Part shown: in pieces, positions 27,208 through 35,039 of the stretch | How positions within the stretch are numbered: the stretch's first letter is position 1 | How the letters are laid out: the number at the start of each line of letters is the position of its first letter | Assembly: GCA_020633895.1 (NCBI GenBank) | Contig: JACKCT010000003.1 | Coordinates: forward strand, 1-64,000 | DNA: 64,000 nt | Source of the DNA: Deltaproteobacteria bacterium | Lineage (GTDB): Bacteria; Lernaellota; Lernaellaia; JACKCT01 | Direction of reading: 5' to 3' | Translations under genes and position numbers: made by a program | Notes under the pieces: generated by a model | Seen by the model: only the letters and a program-made list of their open reading frames with translations | Told to the model about the DNA's origin: nothing | Databases searched by the model: none

Positions 27208-28602
27208 ATGCGCAGCGAATTCGACATGAGCCGCAAGACGCACCGCCCCACGATGGCGCTGATCTATCCGCCGACCAACGCGGTGACGGTCAGCCCGTCC
27301 CTGGGACTGGGCTATCTGGCGGCGTGCCTCCAGCAGGCGGACTACGGCGTGCAACTTTACGACCTGGCCCGGCGGCACATGACCTTCAAGCAGATGGTCC
27401 GCCAACTCGCCGAGACGCGGCCCAAATACATCGGCCTGTCCATCTCCACGCCGAACTACCACAACTCGTCCAAGATCGCCCAGATGCTGCGCAGCCTGCC
27501 CTACCGGCCGACGATCATCCTGGGGGGGCCCCATGTGTCGGTCTATCCCCGGGCGGCGCTGACGGAATTCGACGGCGACTACGTGCTCAAGAAGGAATCG
27601 GAATACAGCCTGATCGAGCTGCTCAATACGCTGGAAGACGGCGGCGACCCCTCCGGTGTCAACGGCATCGCCTTCAAGCCCAACGGCGAGATCATCGAAA
27701 CCGAGGACGCGCCCATTCCCCGGGACCTGGACGAGTTGCCCTGGCCGGCGTGGAATCTGATCCAGCCCCAGGTCTACCCGCCGATTCCCCATCAGCTTTT
27801 CGTGAAGAATCTGCCGGTGGCGCCGGTGCTGACCTCGCGCGGCTGCCCGTTTAACTGCAACTTCTGCGCGTCCACGTATCTGTTCGGCGCGAAGATCCGG
27901 CGGCGAGACCTCAAGGACGTGGTCGACGAGATGTTTTATCTGGTCGACAACTTCGGCATCAAGGAAATCCACATCGAGGACGACAACCCGACGCTGGTCA
28001 AGAAGCACATCTACGGCCTGTGCGACGAACTGCTCTCCCGCGATCGGCCGTTGTCGTGGAAATTCCCCAACGGCATCATGGTCAAAACCGCGGACGAGGA
28101 ACTTCTGCGCAAGATGCGCAAGGCGGGGTGCTATCAAATCTCCCTGGGCATCGAGACGGTCAACGAGGAAACCGAGATCGGCAAGGACGTGCCCATCGGC
28201 CGGCTCAAGGATATCACCAAGATCGCCAAAGAGATCGGGATGCAGACCAACGGGCTGTTCGTCGTCGGCCTGCCGAACGAGACGGACAATATGATTAAGC
28301 GGACGATCGAGCAGGCGCGGCAGTTCGGGCTGGATTTCGCCCACTTCGGCGCCTATGTGCCGCTGCCGGGCAGTTCCTGGGGCGAGGAGGCGATCCGGGA
28401 CCGCTCCGATTTCGCCCAGATCAATTTCTTCTCCGTCACGCAACGCAAAGACGACGACGCCAAGCGCGTCAAGGGCTACCAGCGCTCCGCCGTCCTGGGC
28501 TTCTACCTGCGCCCCCGCTCCATCTGGCGCATCCTCAAGATGCTCAAACCACGGCAGTTGTCGGGATTTCTCTATACGTTTAGAAGGTATGTGTTTGGGT
28601 AG
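27208..28602 (+). CDS. B12-binding domain radical SAM protein
   Basis: A 464-residue protein with a clear cobalamin domain: MALIYPPTNAVTVSPSLGLGYLAACLQQADY, IGLSISTPNYHNSSKIAQML and IILGGPHVSVYP. The usual GEGE loop reads KKESEYSLIELL, so one Gly-Glu pair is lost. The radical SAM motif is C213-PFN-C217-NF-C220. IHIEDDNPTLVKKH, QISLGIETVNEETEIG and LFVVGLPNETDNM complete the barrel. The stretch VPLPGSSWGEEA is near the substrate end. It is co-transcribed with the GT2 ending at 27204, linking it to lipid-linked sugar biosynthesis. The substrate is unknown. Confidence 0.93.
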   Translation: MRSEFDMSRKTHRPTMALIYPPTNAVTVSPSLGLGYLAACLQQADYGVQLYDLARRHMTFKQMVRQLAETRPKYIGLSISTPNYHNSSKIAQMLRSLPYRPTIILGGPHVSVYPRAALTEFDGDYVLKKESEYSLIELLNTLEDGGDPSGVNGIAFKPNGEIIETEDAPIPRDLDELPWPAWNLIQPQVYPPIPHQLFVKNLPVAPVLTSRGCPFNCNFCASTYLFGAKIRRRDLKDVVDEMFYLVDNFGIKEIHIEDDNPTLVKKHIYGLCDELLSRDRPLSWKFPNGIMVKTADEELLRKMRKAGCYQISLGIETVNEETEIGKDVPIGRLKDITKIAKEIGMQTNGLFVVGLPNETDNMIKRTIEQARQFGLDFAHFGAYVPLPGSSWGEEAIRDRSDFAQINFFSVTQRKDDDAKRVKGYQRSAVLGFYLRPRSIWRILKMLKPRQLSGFLYTFRRYVFG

Positions 28603-28677
28603 ATTCGAGCACGCGTAACACTCTGCTCGCAGTATCATTCCAGGCGCCGGGAAATCTCTAACACGGCACCAACAAGT

Positions 28678-28778
28678 GTCATTCTGAGCGCAGCGAAGAA
28701 TCTTGGTCCAACCCGAGATTCGACATCGACATTGAAGTTTGGGCTTGAAACCAGATCCTTCGCTTCACTCAGGATGAC
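28678..28778. repeat. GTCATTCTGAGCG-type inverted repeat element
   Basis: A left arm (28678-28703) starting GTCATTCTGAGCGCAGCGAA and a right arm (28753-28778) ending CTTCACTCAGGATGAC form a 26-base imperfect inverted repeat around a ~49-base centre. A related single arm is at 44740-44765. This GTCATNCTGA...AAGNATCT motif is a common dispersed intergenic repeat in many bacteria. It lies between convergent genes. Confidence 0.7.
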
Positions 28779-28826
28779 AAGCCGGAATCTGATTCTGAAA
28801 ACCACGATGTCGGCCCGCGAAGCTCG

Positions 28827-29780
28827 CTATTCCCCCAACTCATACTCCACCATCACCGGGAAATGGTCGGACGGGTATTTGTCGTCTTCGTTGTAGGTGG
28901 AAATCTCGCCGGCGGTGGGGGTGAAGTCGTCGGTGGCGAGGATCCAGTCGATGCGTGAGGAGGACGTGGGCGTGCCGGTGAAGTTGTGGAAGGTGCCGCC
29001 TTCGGGGAGGTCCAGGACGGGCCACGGGTCGATGAAGTCGCCGGTCACGTCGTTGTACGTCAGCGCGCCGGTCATGATGCGGTAGGCGGCGGTACCCACG
29101 TTTTCATTGAAATCGCCCGTGACGATCACCGGCGCGTCCGGCGCCAATTCGGCCACCTTCTGAATAATCACGACGGCCGAGCGCTGGGGAATGCTGTCCG
29201 CGTTGCTCGTGTCCCAATGGGAATTGAAGATGAAAAACCGCGCGCCGGAGTCGATGATCTCCAATTCCGCCCACGTGCAGATGCGCGGCAGGGACTGGGC
29301 GTCGGAGAACTTGCTTCCCACCACGTCCGGCGTATCGGACAGCCAGAACGTCCCCGAATCGATCAATTCCAGCCGCGACGTTTTGTAAAACACCGCGCTA
29401 TATTCGTTATCCGTGTTGCCGTATCGCGACACGCCGACCCAGGCGTAGCCGGGCACGCCTTCCTCGATATCTTCAAGCTGCTTGAGCAGCCCTTCCTGCA
29501 CGCCGAAGACGTCCGGCGACTGCCCGTTGAGGTAGTCGAAGACAATGCCGTCGCGCGCCGCCCAATGGTTCGGGAAGTCGACGAGATTCGCGTAACGCAG
29601 GTTAAAGGTGATGACCTTGAGCGCGTCGGGCCCGCTTCCGGTATCGTCGTCTCCCGTGTCGTCATCGCCGGTGTCGTCGTCATCGTCGCCGCCGCCGCAG
29701 TCGATGGCCGTGGTAGGCGAGTAGCCGACCACGAACGCCGCGCACATCGCCGCCATCACCAATGCCGCCAGGTATTTCAT
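28827..29780 (-). CDS. exported endonuclease/exonuclease/phosphatase (EEP) family protein with Asp-rich linker
   Basis: A 317-residue protein with an N-terminal export signal, then IDCGGG and an Asp/Thr linker (DDDDDTGDDDTGDDDTG). The cysteine and CGGG-Asp pattern match the lipoprotein at 22335, although the residues before Cys are not a classical lipobox. The EEP catalytic signature is complete: ITFNLRYAN (Asn), GVQEGL (Glu), FNSHWDTSN, VTGDFNEN (Asp-x-Asn), SRIDWIL and YPSDHFPVMVEYEL (Asp-His). Such secreted enzymes hydrolyse phosphodiesters, in nucleic acids or in sphingomyelin- or phosphoinositide-like lipids; the exact substrate is open. It lies 23 bases after the PATAN-DnaJ gene on the same strand and may share its transcript. 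Confidence 0.9.
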   Translation of the reverse strand: MKYLAALVMAAMCAAFVVGYSPTTAIDCGGGDDDDDTGDDDTGDDDTGSGPDALKVITFNLRYANLVDFPNHWAARDGIVFDYLNGQSPDVFGVQEGLLKQLEDIEEGVPGYAWVGVSRYGNTDNEYSAVFYKTSRLELIDSGTFWLSDTPDVVGSKFSDAQSLPRICTWAELEIIDSGARFFIFNSHWDTSNADSIPQRSAVVIIQKVAELAPDAPVIVTGDFNENVGTAAYRIMTGALTYNDVTGDFIDPWPVLDLPEGGTFHNFTGTPTSSSRIDWILATDDFTPTAGEISTYNEDDKYPSDHFPVMVEYELGE

Positions 29781-29803
29781 CCGATCTCACTCCGACGGAC
29801 GCG

Positions 29804-32098
29804 CTACTTTTTGCGTCCGAAGCGTCCGAAAAGGCCGCCCTTGTCGTCCTCGGCCTCGGCCTTCTTGGCCGCGACCTGCTGTTGGGCGCGCTGCGTGACC
29901 AGACGCAGTTCCCGCGAGGCCTCGTGGTTGTCCGGATTGGCGTCGATGGCCTTGCGGAAATACATCATCGCCCGCTTGTAGTCCTCCGCCTTGGCGGAAA
30001 TCATCCCCAGGAAATACCACGCCTCGTCGTTGGCGCCGTCCGATTTGCTCAGGTCGAGCAGCTCCCGCTCCGACGTACCCCGCGCGTCCGGATGGCTCTT
30101 GATGTCGCGATTATACTTCGCCCAAGCCAGGTAGGTTTTCACCCGGTCGTTCTGTTCATACTTCCCCAGATAGCTATTGAACACGTCGATGGCCTGCTCG
30201 TGCTTGCCTTCGTTGATCATGTTCTTGCCCTTGGTGATCAAGCGGGAGCGCTGTCGACGCTGTTCGAGTTCTTCGTGCTGCTTGATGGACTGGAGGTTAC
30301 GCAGGCCGCGCTCGTAGGTGCGTCGTTTTTCGTTGTCGGACAGGACGTTATACGCCTCGTTGATCATCACGAAGGCCTTGACCACGGTCGGGTGGTTCTT
30401 CAGGCGTCCGAATTTGTCCGGGTGATAGTCCTTGGCCAGGCTGAAGTAGGATTTTTTCACCTGGGAGGCGGTCGCGTCGCGCTCAAGACCGAGAATGCCG
30501 AAGTAGTCCTCTTCGTCCAGGTTGTCGACGTAGTCGGCCACCTTCGCCAGGCGCTCCCGTTCCTCTTCGGTGTCGACCTGCCCGGCCGCCGTCTCACCGC
30601 TGGAGGTCGCCTTCACCCGCGCCACCGCCTGGGCAAGATCCCCGCCCAGGCTCGCTCCGCACGCTCGGGCCAGTCGATATTCCCCGGCCGCCTCGTTGAT
30701 ATTGCCCAGGCGCTCGTAACATTCGCCCATGGCGGAGTGCGTCGCGCCGTCGAAGCGGTTGAGGTAATTCGCCCGCTGCAACAATCCCAGCACCGCCTTG
30801 ACCTGGCTCACCTCGCCGTCGGCGCTCGCCAGCTTCACCCGCGCCACTGCCGCCCGGTACTCCGCTTCGAAATCCCGCAGATCCACGGCCGTCTCGAACT
30901 CCATCAGCGCTTCGTCGGCCTTGCCCTTGGATTGCAGGTCGATACCGGCCAGGTAATGTTTCTCGGCGTTGGCCAACGCCAGGTCGCCGGTCAGCGTCTC
31001 TTCGATCAAGGTATCGAAAATGACGAAACCTTTGTTGCTCCGGGCCTTGGCCCAGGTGATGAGCGCTTCGAAAAAGTTGCTGGCTCGCTGGAAGATATTG
31101 CGGGACAACTCCTGCAACTCGGGCGAGAGCAGATTGATCAGCCCGGTGACATGGTAACGCTGGGCCAGGGCGTAATAGCCCCGGCGGATGTCGTCATCGG
31201 TAAAGCTGTCTCGGCTGATCTGCAAAAGATGAAACGGCGGCTTGGTCAGCAGTTCGGGGCCGTCCCGCCCCAGGAGCATCGCCAACTCGCTGGCCTCGGC
31301 GGCGCTGCCCCGGCTCTCCGAGGGGTCCTTGGGCGGCGCCTTGGGGATGTTGAGCGCCGGATCGTTCGGAAACCGCACACAACGCAGGGAATAAAGCGCC
31401 CAAAACAGCGCCAGGGCTTCCTCCAGGCGAAGGGACGAGGCCACCGCCAAGTCCATCAGCGGCGTGTCCAAATCCAATGAACGCAGCATCTTGAGCTGGC
31501 CCGCGCCCAAGGCGTACTGCTGTTGCAAGTCGTTGATATCGAGGGTTAATTCCGGCACCAGGTCGCCGTATTCGCGGACCCAAACCTTGAGCGCTTCGCT
31601 GTCGGCGGCCCCGACCAGCCCCTCGAACACGACCCGGCCCACGTCCATCTCCCGCTTCCAGGCAACCATCGCGCTCGGCGGTGTGTCATCAAAGCGAAAG
31701 GCGAAATCCGCGGACTTCCAACGCAGGACGTCGGCAATCGCCGCGGTGGACGACTGCTGCAACGTCATCCCCAACGTGGCCGCGTCCATCACGCCCAATT
31801 CCGCCCAGAAATTCGGGAGGAAAAATTCGTCGTCCTCGGTCGGCAACTCCCCCAGACGCAGTCCGTCCGGCGTTCGTCCTTCTTCCACAAAACGCCGGAT
31901 CAGGCCGTCCCGCGCCAGATTGGACGTGACGGCGACAATGCGCCCGCCCTCGAAATAAATGCGTTTGAGCACCTTGTCGTGACGCACGTCCAGAACGCCC
32001 GTCTCGTCTTGGCAAGCCAGGGAATAAAGCACGTCGGCCGGCGGCACTTCCGAGAAGTTGCCGAGGAACGCGACCGGGTAGTCGTTGGATTTCTTCAT
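29804..32098 (-). CDS. PATAN (DUF4388)-DnaJ-TPR protein
   Basis: A 764-residue cytoplasmic protein. Residues ~8-110 match the PATAN/DUF4388 pattern (FLGNFSEVPPADVLYSLACQDETGVLDV; RIYFEGGRIVAVTSN), a domain found next to signalling proteins. A middle helical region follows, partly repeat-like (MEFETAVDLRDFEAEY). At ~528-600 is a J-domain (DYFGILGLERDATASQVKK) with the essential H559-P560-D561, so it should stimulate an Hsp70 ATPase. TPR-like helices close the protein (WYFLGMISAKAEDYKRAMMY). This combination is seen mostly in myxobacteria and relatives. The C-terminal end is basic (GLFGRFGRKK). It is divergent from purM. Confidence 0.92.
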   Translation of the reverse strand: MKKSNDYPVAFLGNFSEVPPADVLYSLACQDETGVLDVRHDKVLKRIYFEGGRIVAVTSNLARDGLIRRFVEEGRTPDGLRLGELPTEDDEFFLPNFWAELGVMDAATLGMTLQQSSTAAIADVLRWKSADFAFRFDDTPPSAMVAWKREMDVGRVVFEGLVGAADSEALKVWVREYGDLVPELTLDINDLQQQYALGAGQLKMLRSLDLDTPLMDLAVASSLRLEEALALFWALYSLRCVRFPNDPALNIPKAPPKDPSESRGSAAEASELAMLLGRDGPELLTKPPFHLLQISRDSFTDDDIRRGYYALAQRYHVTGLINLLSPELQELSRNIFQRASNFFEALITWAKARSNKGFVIFDTLIEETLTGDLALANAEKHYLAGIDLQSKGKADEALMEFETAVDLRDFEAEYRAAVARVKLASADGEVSQVKAVLGLLQRANYLNRFDGATHSAMGECYERLGNINEAAGEYRLARACGASLGGDLAQAVARVKATSSGETAAGQVDTEEERERLAKVADYVDNLDEEDYFGILGLERDATASQVKKSYFSLAKDYHPDKFGRLKNHPTVVKAFVMINEAYNVLSDNEKRRTYERGLRNLQSIKQHEELEQRRQRSRLITKGKNMINEGKHEQAIDVFNSYLGKYEQNDRVKTYLAWAKYNRDIKSHPDARGTSERELLDLSKSDGANDEAWYFLGMISAKAEDYKRAMMYFRKAIDANPDNHEASRELRLVTQRAQQQVAAKKAEAEDDKGGLFGRFGRKK

Positions 32099-32292
32099 CG
32101 CCGCATGGCCCTATCGACGATGCCCCTCTATGCGGAGGCAAAAGGCGCAAACGCCCGGAAAATCAAGGGACTTAGCATAGCATCGAGCGAGTCTCGCAGC
32201 TATCGCCGACCACGTCAAGAAAGAGTCGCGCCGCCGCCGGCGGCCCTTGCCGAACCGGCCCCATAGCCCGCGCGATCCGGTCGTCGTCCTGT

Positions 32293-32321
32293 TTGACTTT
32301 TAGCCGGGCGCTTCGTAAATT
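32293..32321 (+). promoter_or_regulatory. sigma-70-type promoter of purM
   Basis: TTGACT (32293-32298), exactly 17 bases, then TAAATT (32316-32321) is a near-consensus promoter. It would give a ~120-base leader before the purM TTG at 32447. The leader contains a CCCCG-CCCGAT-CGGGG stem but no riboswitch fold that I recognise. The rest of the 348-base divergent gap (32099-32446) shows no supportable gene. Confidence 0.6.
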
Positions 32322-32446
32322 TAGGCCGTTTTTCCCGGCTAGCGTGGCCGCGTCGGCCGATTCGCGGCGCCCCGCCCGATCGGGGACGTCTTCCTCTTGA
32401 TCCGGGATATACGATCGATTCCACTCCCCCATCGAAGGACGGCGAG

Positions 32447-33496
32447 TTGAAGAAGTACAGCTCCTACCGAGACGCGGGCGTGGACATCGAAGCGGGCAAC
32501 GCTTTCGTCAAGGCGATCGGCCCGTTGGTGCGTTCCACCTTCCGCCCGGAAGTCCAGACCGACATCGGCGGTTTCGCCTCCCTTTTCTCCCTGGATCCCC
32601 ACAAATACAAAAACCCGCTGCTGGTCTCGGGAACCGACGGCGTGGGCACCAAGCTGCGCGTGGCGTTCATGGCCGGGCGCTTCGACACCGTGGGCATCGA
32701 TCTGGTCGCCATGTGCGTCAACGACATCGTGACCTGCGGGGCCGAGCCGCTGTTTTTCCTGGACTATTTCGCCACCGGCCGCCTGGAAAACGAGGTGGCG
32801 GTGCAGGTTGTCTCCGGCATCGTCGAGGGATGCAAGCAAGGCGGCTGCGCCTTGATCGGCGGAGAGACGGCGGAGATGCCCGACTCCTACCCCGCCGGCG
32901 AGTTCGATCTGGCGGGATTCGCCGTGGGCGTGGTGGACCGGGACGCGGTCATCGACGGCTCCATGATCGCCGAGGGCGACGCGGTGATCGGCGTGGCGTC
33001 CTCGGGACTGCATTCGAATGGGTATTCGCTGGTGCGCAAGGTCATCTTCGACCAGTTGGCGATGAATGTGGATGACCAGTTGCCCGAGTTTCGCGGCACG
33101 GTGGCCGACGAGTTGCTGCGCCCGACGCGCATCTACGCCAAGACCCTGCAAAACCTGCAAAAAACCTTCGCCCTCAAGGGCATCGTGCACATCACCGGCG
33201 GCGGGCTGCTGGAAAACATCCCGCGCATCCTGCCCAAGACCTCCAAGGTCGTGTTGCACGAGGGCTCGTGGGATCGCCCGGCCATCTTCGACTTCCTCCA
33301 GCGGGAGGCGGGCATCGCCGACGACGAGATGCACCGCGTCTTCAACAACGGCCTGGGCCTGGTGATCGTCGTGCCCGAGGCGCAGTGCGAGGAAATCATC
33401 GCGCGGCTGGAGGGCCTGGGCGAGTCGGCATGGCGCGTGGGCCGGGTGGAGCGACGTCGCGAAACCGACCCGTCGGTGGAGATCGCCGCCTCATGA
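32447..33496 (+). CDS. purM: phosphoribosylformylglycinamidine cyclo-ligase
   Basis: A 349-residue AIR synthetase. It catalyses the ATP-dependent closure of FGAM to 5-aminoimidazole ribonucleotide, step five of purine synthesis, in the cytosol. Hallmarks: KYSSYRDAGVDIEAGNAFV, LLVSGTDGVGTKLRVAFMAGR, VAMCVNDIVTCGAEPLFFLDYFATG, CALIGGETAEMPDSY and SSGLHSNGYSLVRKV. Length is normal for the family. The start is a TTG with AAGGA seven bases upstream. Its last codon overlaps the start of the FAD oxidoreductase gene (ATGA). Instead of sitting with purN or other pur genes, it is coupled to an oxidoreductase. Confidence 0.97.
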   Translation: MKKYSSYRDAGVDIEAGNAFVKAIGPLVRSTFRPEVQTDIGGFASLFSLDPHKYKNPLLVSGTDGVGTKLRVAFMAGRFDTVGIDLVAMCVNDIVTCGAEPLFFLDYFATGRLENEVAVQVVSGIVEGCKQGGCALIGGETAEMPDSYPAGEFDLAGFAVGVVDRDAVIDGSMIAEGDAVIGVASSGLHSNGYSLVRKVIFDQLAMNVDDQLPEFRGTVADELLRPTRIYAKTLQNLQKTFALKGIVHITGGGLLENIPRILPKTSKVVLHEGSWDRPAIFDFLQREAGIADDEMHRVFNNGLGLVIVVPEAQCEEIIARLEGLGESAWRVGRVERRRETDPSVEIAAS

Positions 33497-34959
33497 TCGG
33501 CATGCTCTTCGACGTGGCGATCGTCGGCTCGGGACTCTCGGGCCTGATCACCGGCGCCTTTCTGGTCAAGCGCGGCTTCAACGTCCTGATGGTCGAAATC
33601 GAAGAGCAGTCCATCGAGATGGAACACCAGGGCTATCGCCTCGGCCGCTTCCCCGGCGCGTTCTACGGTTTCGGCAAGGGGCAGATCTTCTCGGAGATCT
33701 TCACCGAACTGGGCATTCCATTCCTCGACAAAAAACGCTTCCTCATGGCTGAACCGGCCCATCAGGTCATCATGCCCAGCCGGCGCATCGACGTCTCCCA
33801 GGATCGGGACGATCTGTTCAAGGCGATCAACTTCGAGTTTCCCCAGGACGCCGGGCGCGTGATGGCGATGATGAACGAACTGGACCGCCACGCCACGGTC
33901 ATCCGCAATTTCTTCACGCAGGACCTGGTTTATCCGCCGACGACATTTCAGGAAAAGCGCATCGCCAAACGCCTGATCGGCAACGCCACCGAGCTTTATC
34001 GCGACTCGATGGAGACGCCCTTCTCCCAATTCCTCGCGGGCTACGACCTGGGGCGCGAGGCCAAGACCTTCGTCGAATCCCAGATCCAGTTCCTCTCCCC
34101 CATGTACCCGGACAACCCCAGTCTCGCCTTCGCCGCCAATCTGGCGGGCCTGTCCAACGGCGGGATCTTCCAGGTCGAGGGCGGCATCAAGGTGCTGGAA
34201 AACATCTTCAAGGAACGCATCAGTTCCTATCGCGGCGTGGTGCATCGCTCGCCCGCGGTGGAGGGCGTGGACTTCGGCCGCTACACCGAAGTCAAACTCG
34301 CCGATCAAAAAGAACCCTTCAAATGCAAAGCCCTGCTGCTGACCATGAACCCGGAGTCGTTCTTCGCGCGCTACGAGCCCAAGACCCTGGAGGAATTGGC
34401 GGCCAAGACGAGTCTGACGCCGCCCGAGGCGCACGACTTCGTGCTCTACATCGGCATCGACGAAAACGTGGTGCCGGTGGGGATGGCGCCCAACGCGGTG
34501 CTGGTCGCCGATCCGAGGCAGGAACTGATCAACGACAACATGATCATGCTCTCGCTCACCTCCCCCACCGACGAGGTCATCGCCCCGCCGGGCAAGCGCC
34601 TGATCGCGGCGCGGATGAAGGTGCGTCCGTCGGGTCCGAAAATCAACGAGGCGTTCGCCGAAGTGCTGGCCGAAAAAGTCCTCGCGGCGCTGCGGGATCT
34701 GATGCCCTTCTTCGACGACTTCTTCGAATTTTGCGCGGTCAAGGAGAGCTACCGGCTCTACGTCATGGAACGCAAGCAGGCGTGGTTCCAGGCCATCGAC
34801 GACGACAAGCTCGGCGTGGGCCTGATGCCCAACCGCACGCCCAACAAGAGCGTCTTCTACACCGGTCCCGCCGTCCTACCCGGCCTGGGCATGGAAGGCG
34901 AAGCCATCTCGGCCCGCACGATCGCGAATATTCTCTCGGATAAGTTAGCGAAGAATTAG
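33493..34959 (+). CDS. FAD-dependent oxidoreductase, phytoene-desaturase-like fold
   Basis: A 488-residue protein from the ATG at 33493, which overlaps the purM stop. The longer open frame upstream is antisense-like noise over purM. The dinucleotide-binding motif is immediate: FDVAIVGSGLSGLITGAFLVKRGFNVLMVE (GxGxxG with terminal Glu). A C-terminal FAD-contact segment is visible near GPAVLPGLGMEGEAISARTIA. The middle region is diverged from carotenoid desaturases, with a DVSQDRDDLFKAINFEF segment and no obvious membrane helix. Candidates are a desaturase/isomerase of isoprenoids or amine oxidase-like enzymes. The linkage to purM looks positional. It is convergent with the membrane gene at 35021, with a palindromic repeat between. 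Confidence 0.88.
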   Translation: MIGMLFDVAIVGSGLSGLITGAFLVKRGFNVLMVEIEEQSIEMEHQGYRLGRFPGAFYGFGKGQIFSEIFTELGIPFLDKKRFLMAEPAHQVIMPSRRIDVSQDRDDLFKAINFEFPQDAGRVMAMMNELDRHATVIRNFFTQDLVYPPTTFQEKRIAKRLIGNATELYRDSMETPFSQFLAGYDLGREAKTFVESQIQFLSPMYPDNPSLAFAANLAGLSNGGIFQVEGGIKVLENIFKERISSYRGVVHRSPAVEGVDFGRYTEVKLADQKEPFKCKALLLTMNPESFFARYEPKTLEELAAKTSLTPPEAHDFVLYIGIDENVVPVGMAPNAVLVADPRQELINDNMIMLSLTSPTDEVIAPPGKRLIAARMKVRPSGPKINEAFAEVLAEKVLAALRDLMPFFDDFFEFCAVKESYRLYVMERKQAWFQAIDDDKLGVGLMPNRTPNKSVFYTGPAVLPGLGMEGEAISARTIANILSDKLAKN

Positions 34960-34966
34960 GCGACTA

Positions 34967-35039
34967 TTCAGAGCCGCGACCGTCAGGGAGCGGGTTGCCA
35001 CGACGAACCAACCCGCTTGCTTACGCGCGCGGCTCTGAA
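34967..35039. repeat. TTCAGAGCC-type palindromic repeat
   Basis: The left arm TTCAGAGCCGCGACCGTCAG continues to GGGTTG; the right arm ends GCGCGCGGCTCTGAA. The two ~30-base arms pair with a few mismatches around a short loop. The left 37 bases (34967-35003) are nearly identical to 61538 onward. It sits between convergent genes, and its right arm forms the last codons of the gene on the minus strand at 35021 (Ser-Glu-Pro-Arg-Ala-stop). Confidence 0.75.

Noticed and set aside
26440-28638. 732-residue minus-strand open frame
   Set aside because: Runs through both the GT2 and the radical SAM gene in antisense; no family match.
32172-32432. Minus-strand frames in the gap before purM
   Set aside because: They overlap the best promoter in the window and lack a ribosome binding site or family resemblance.
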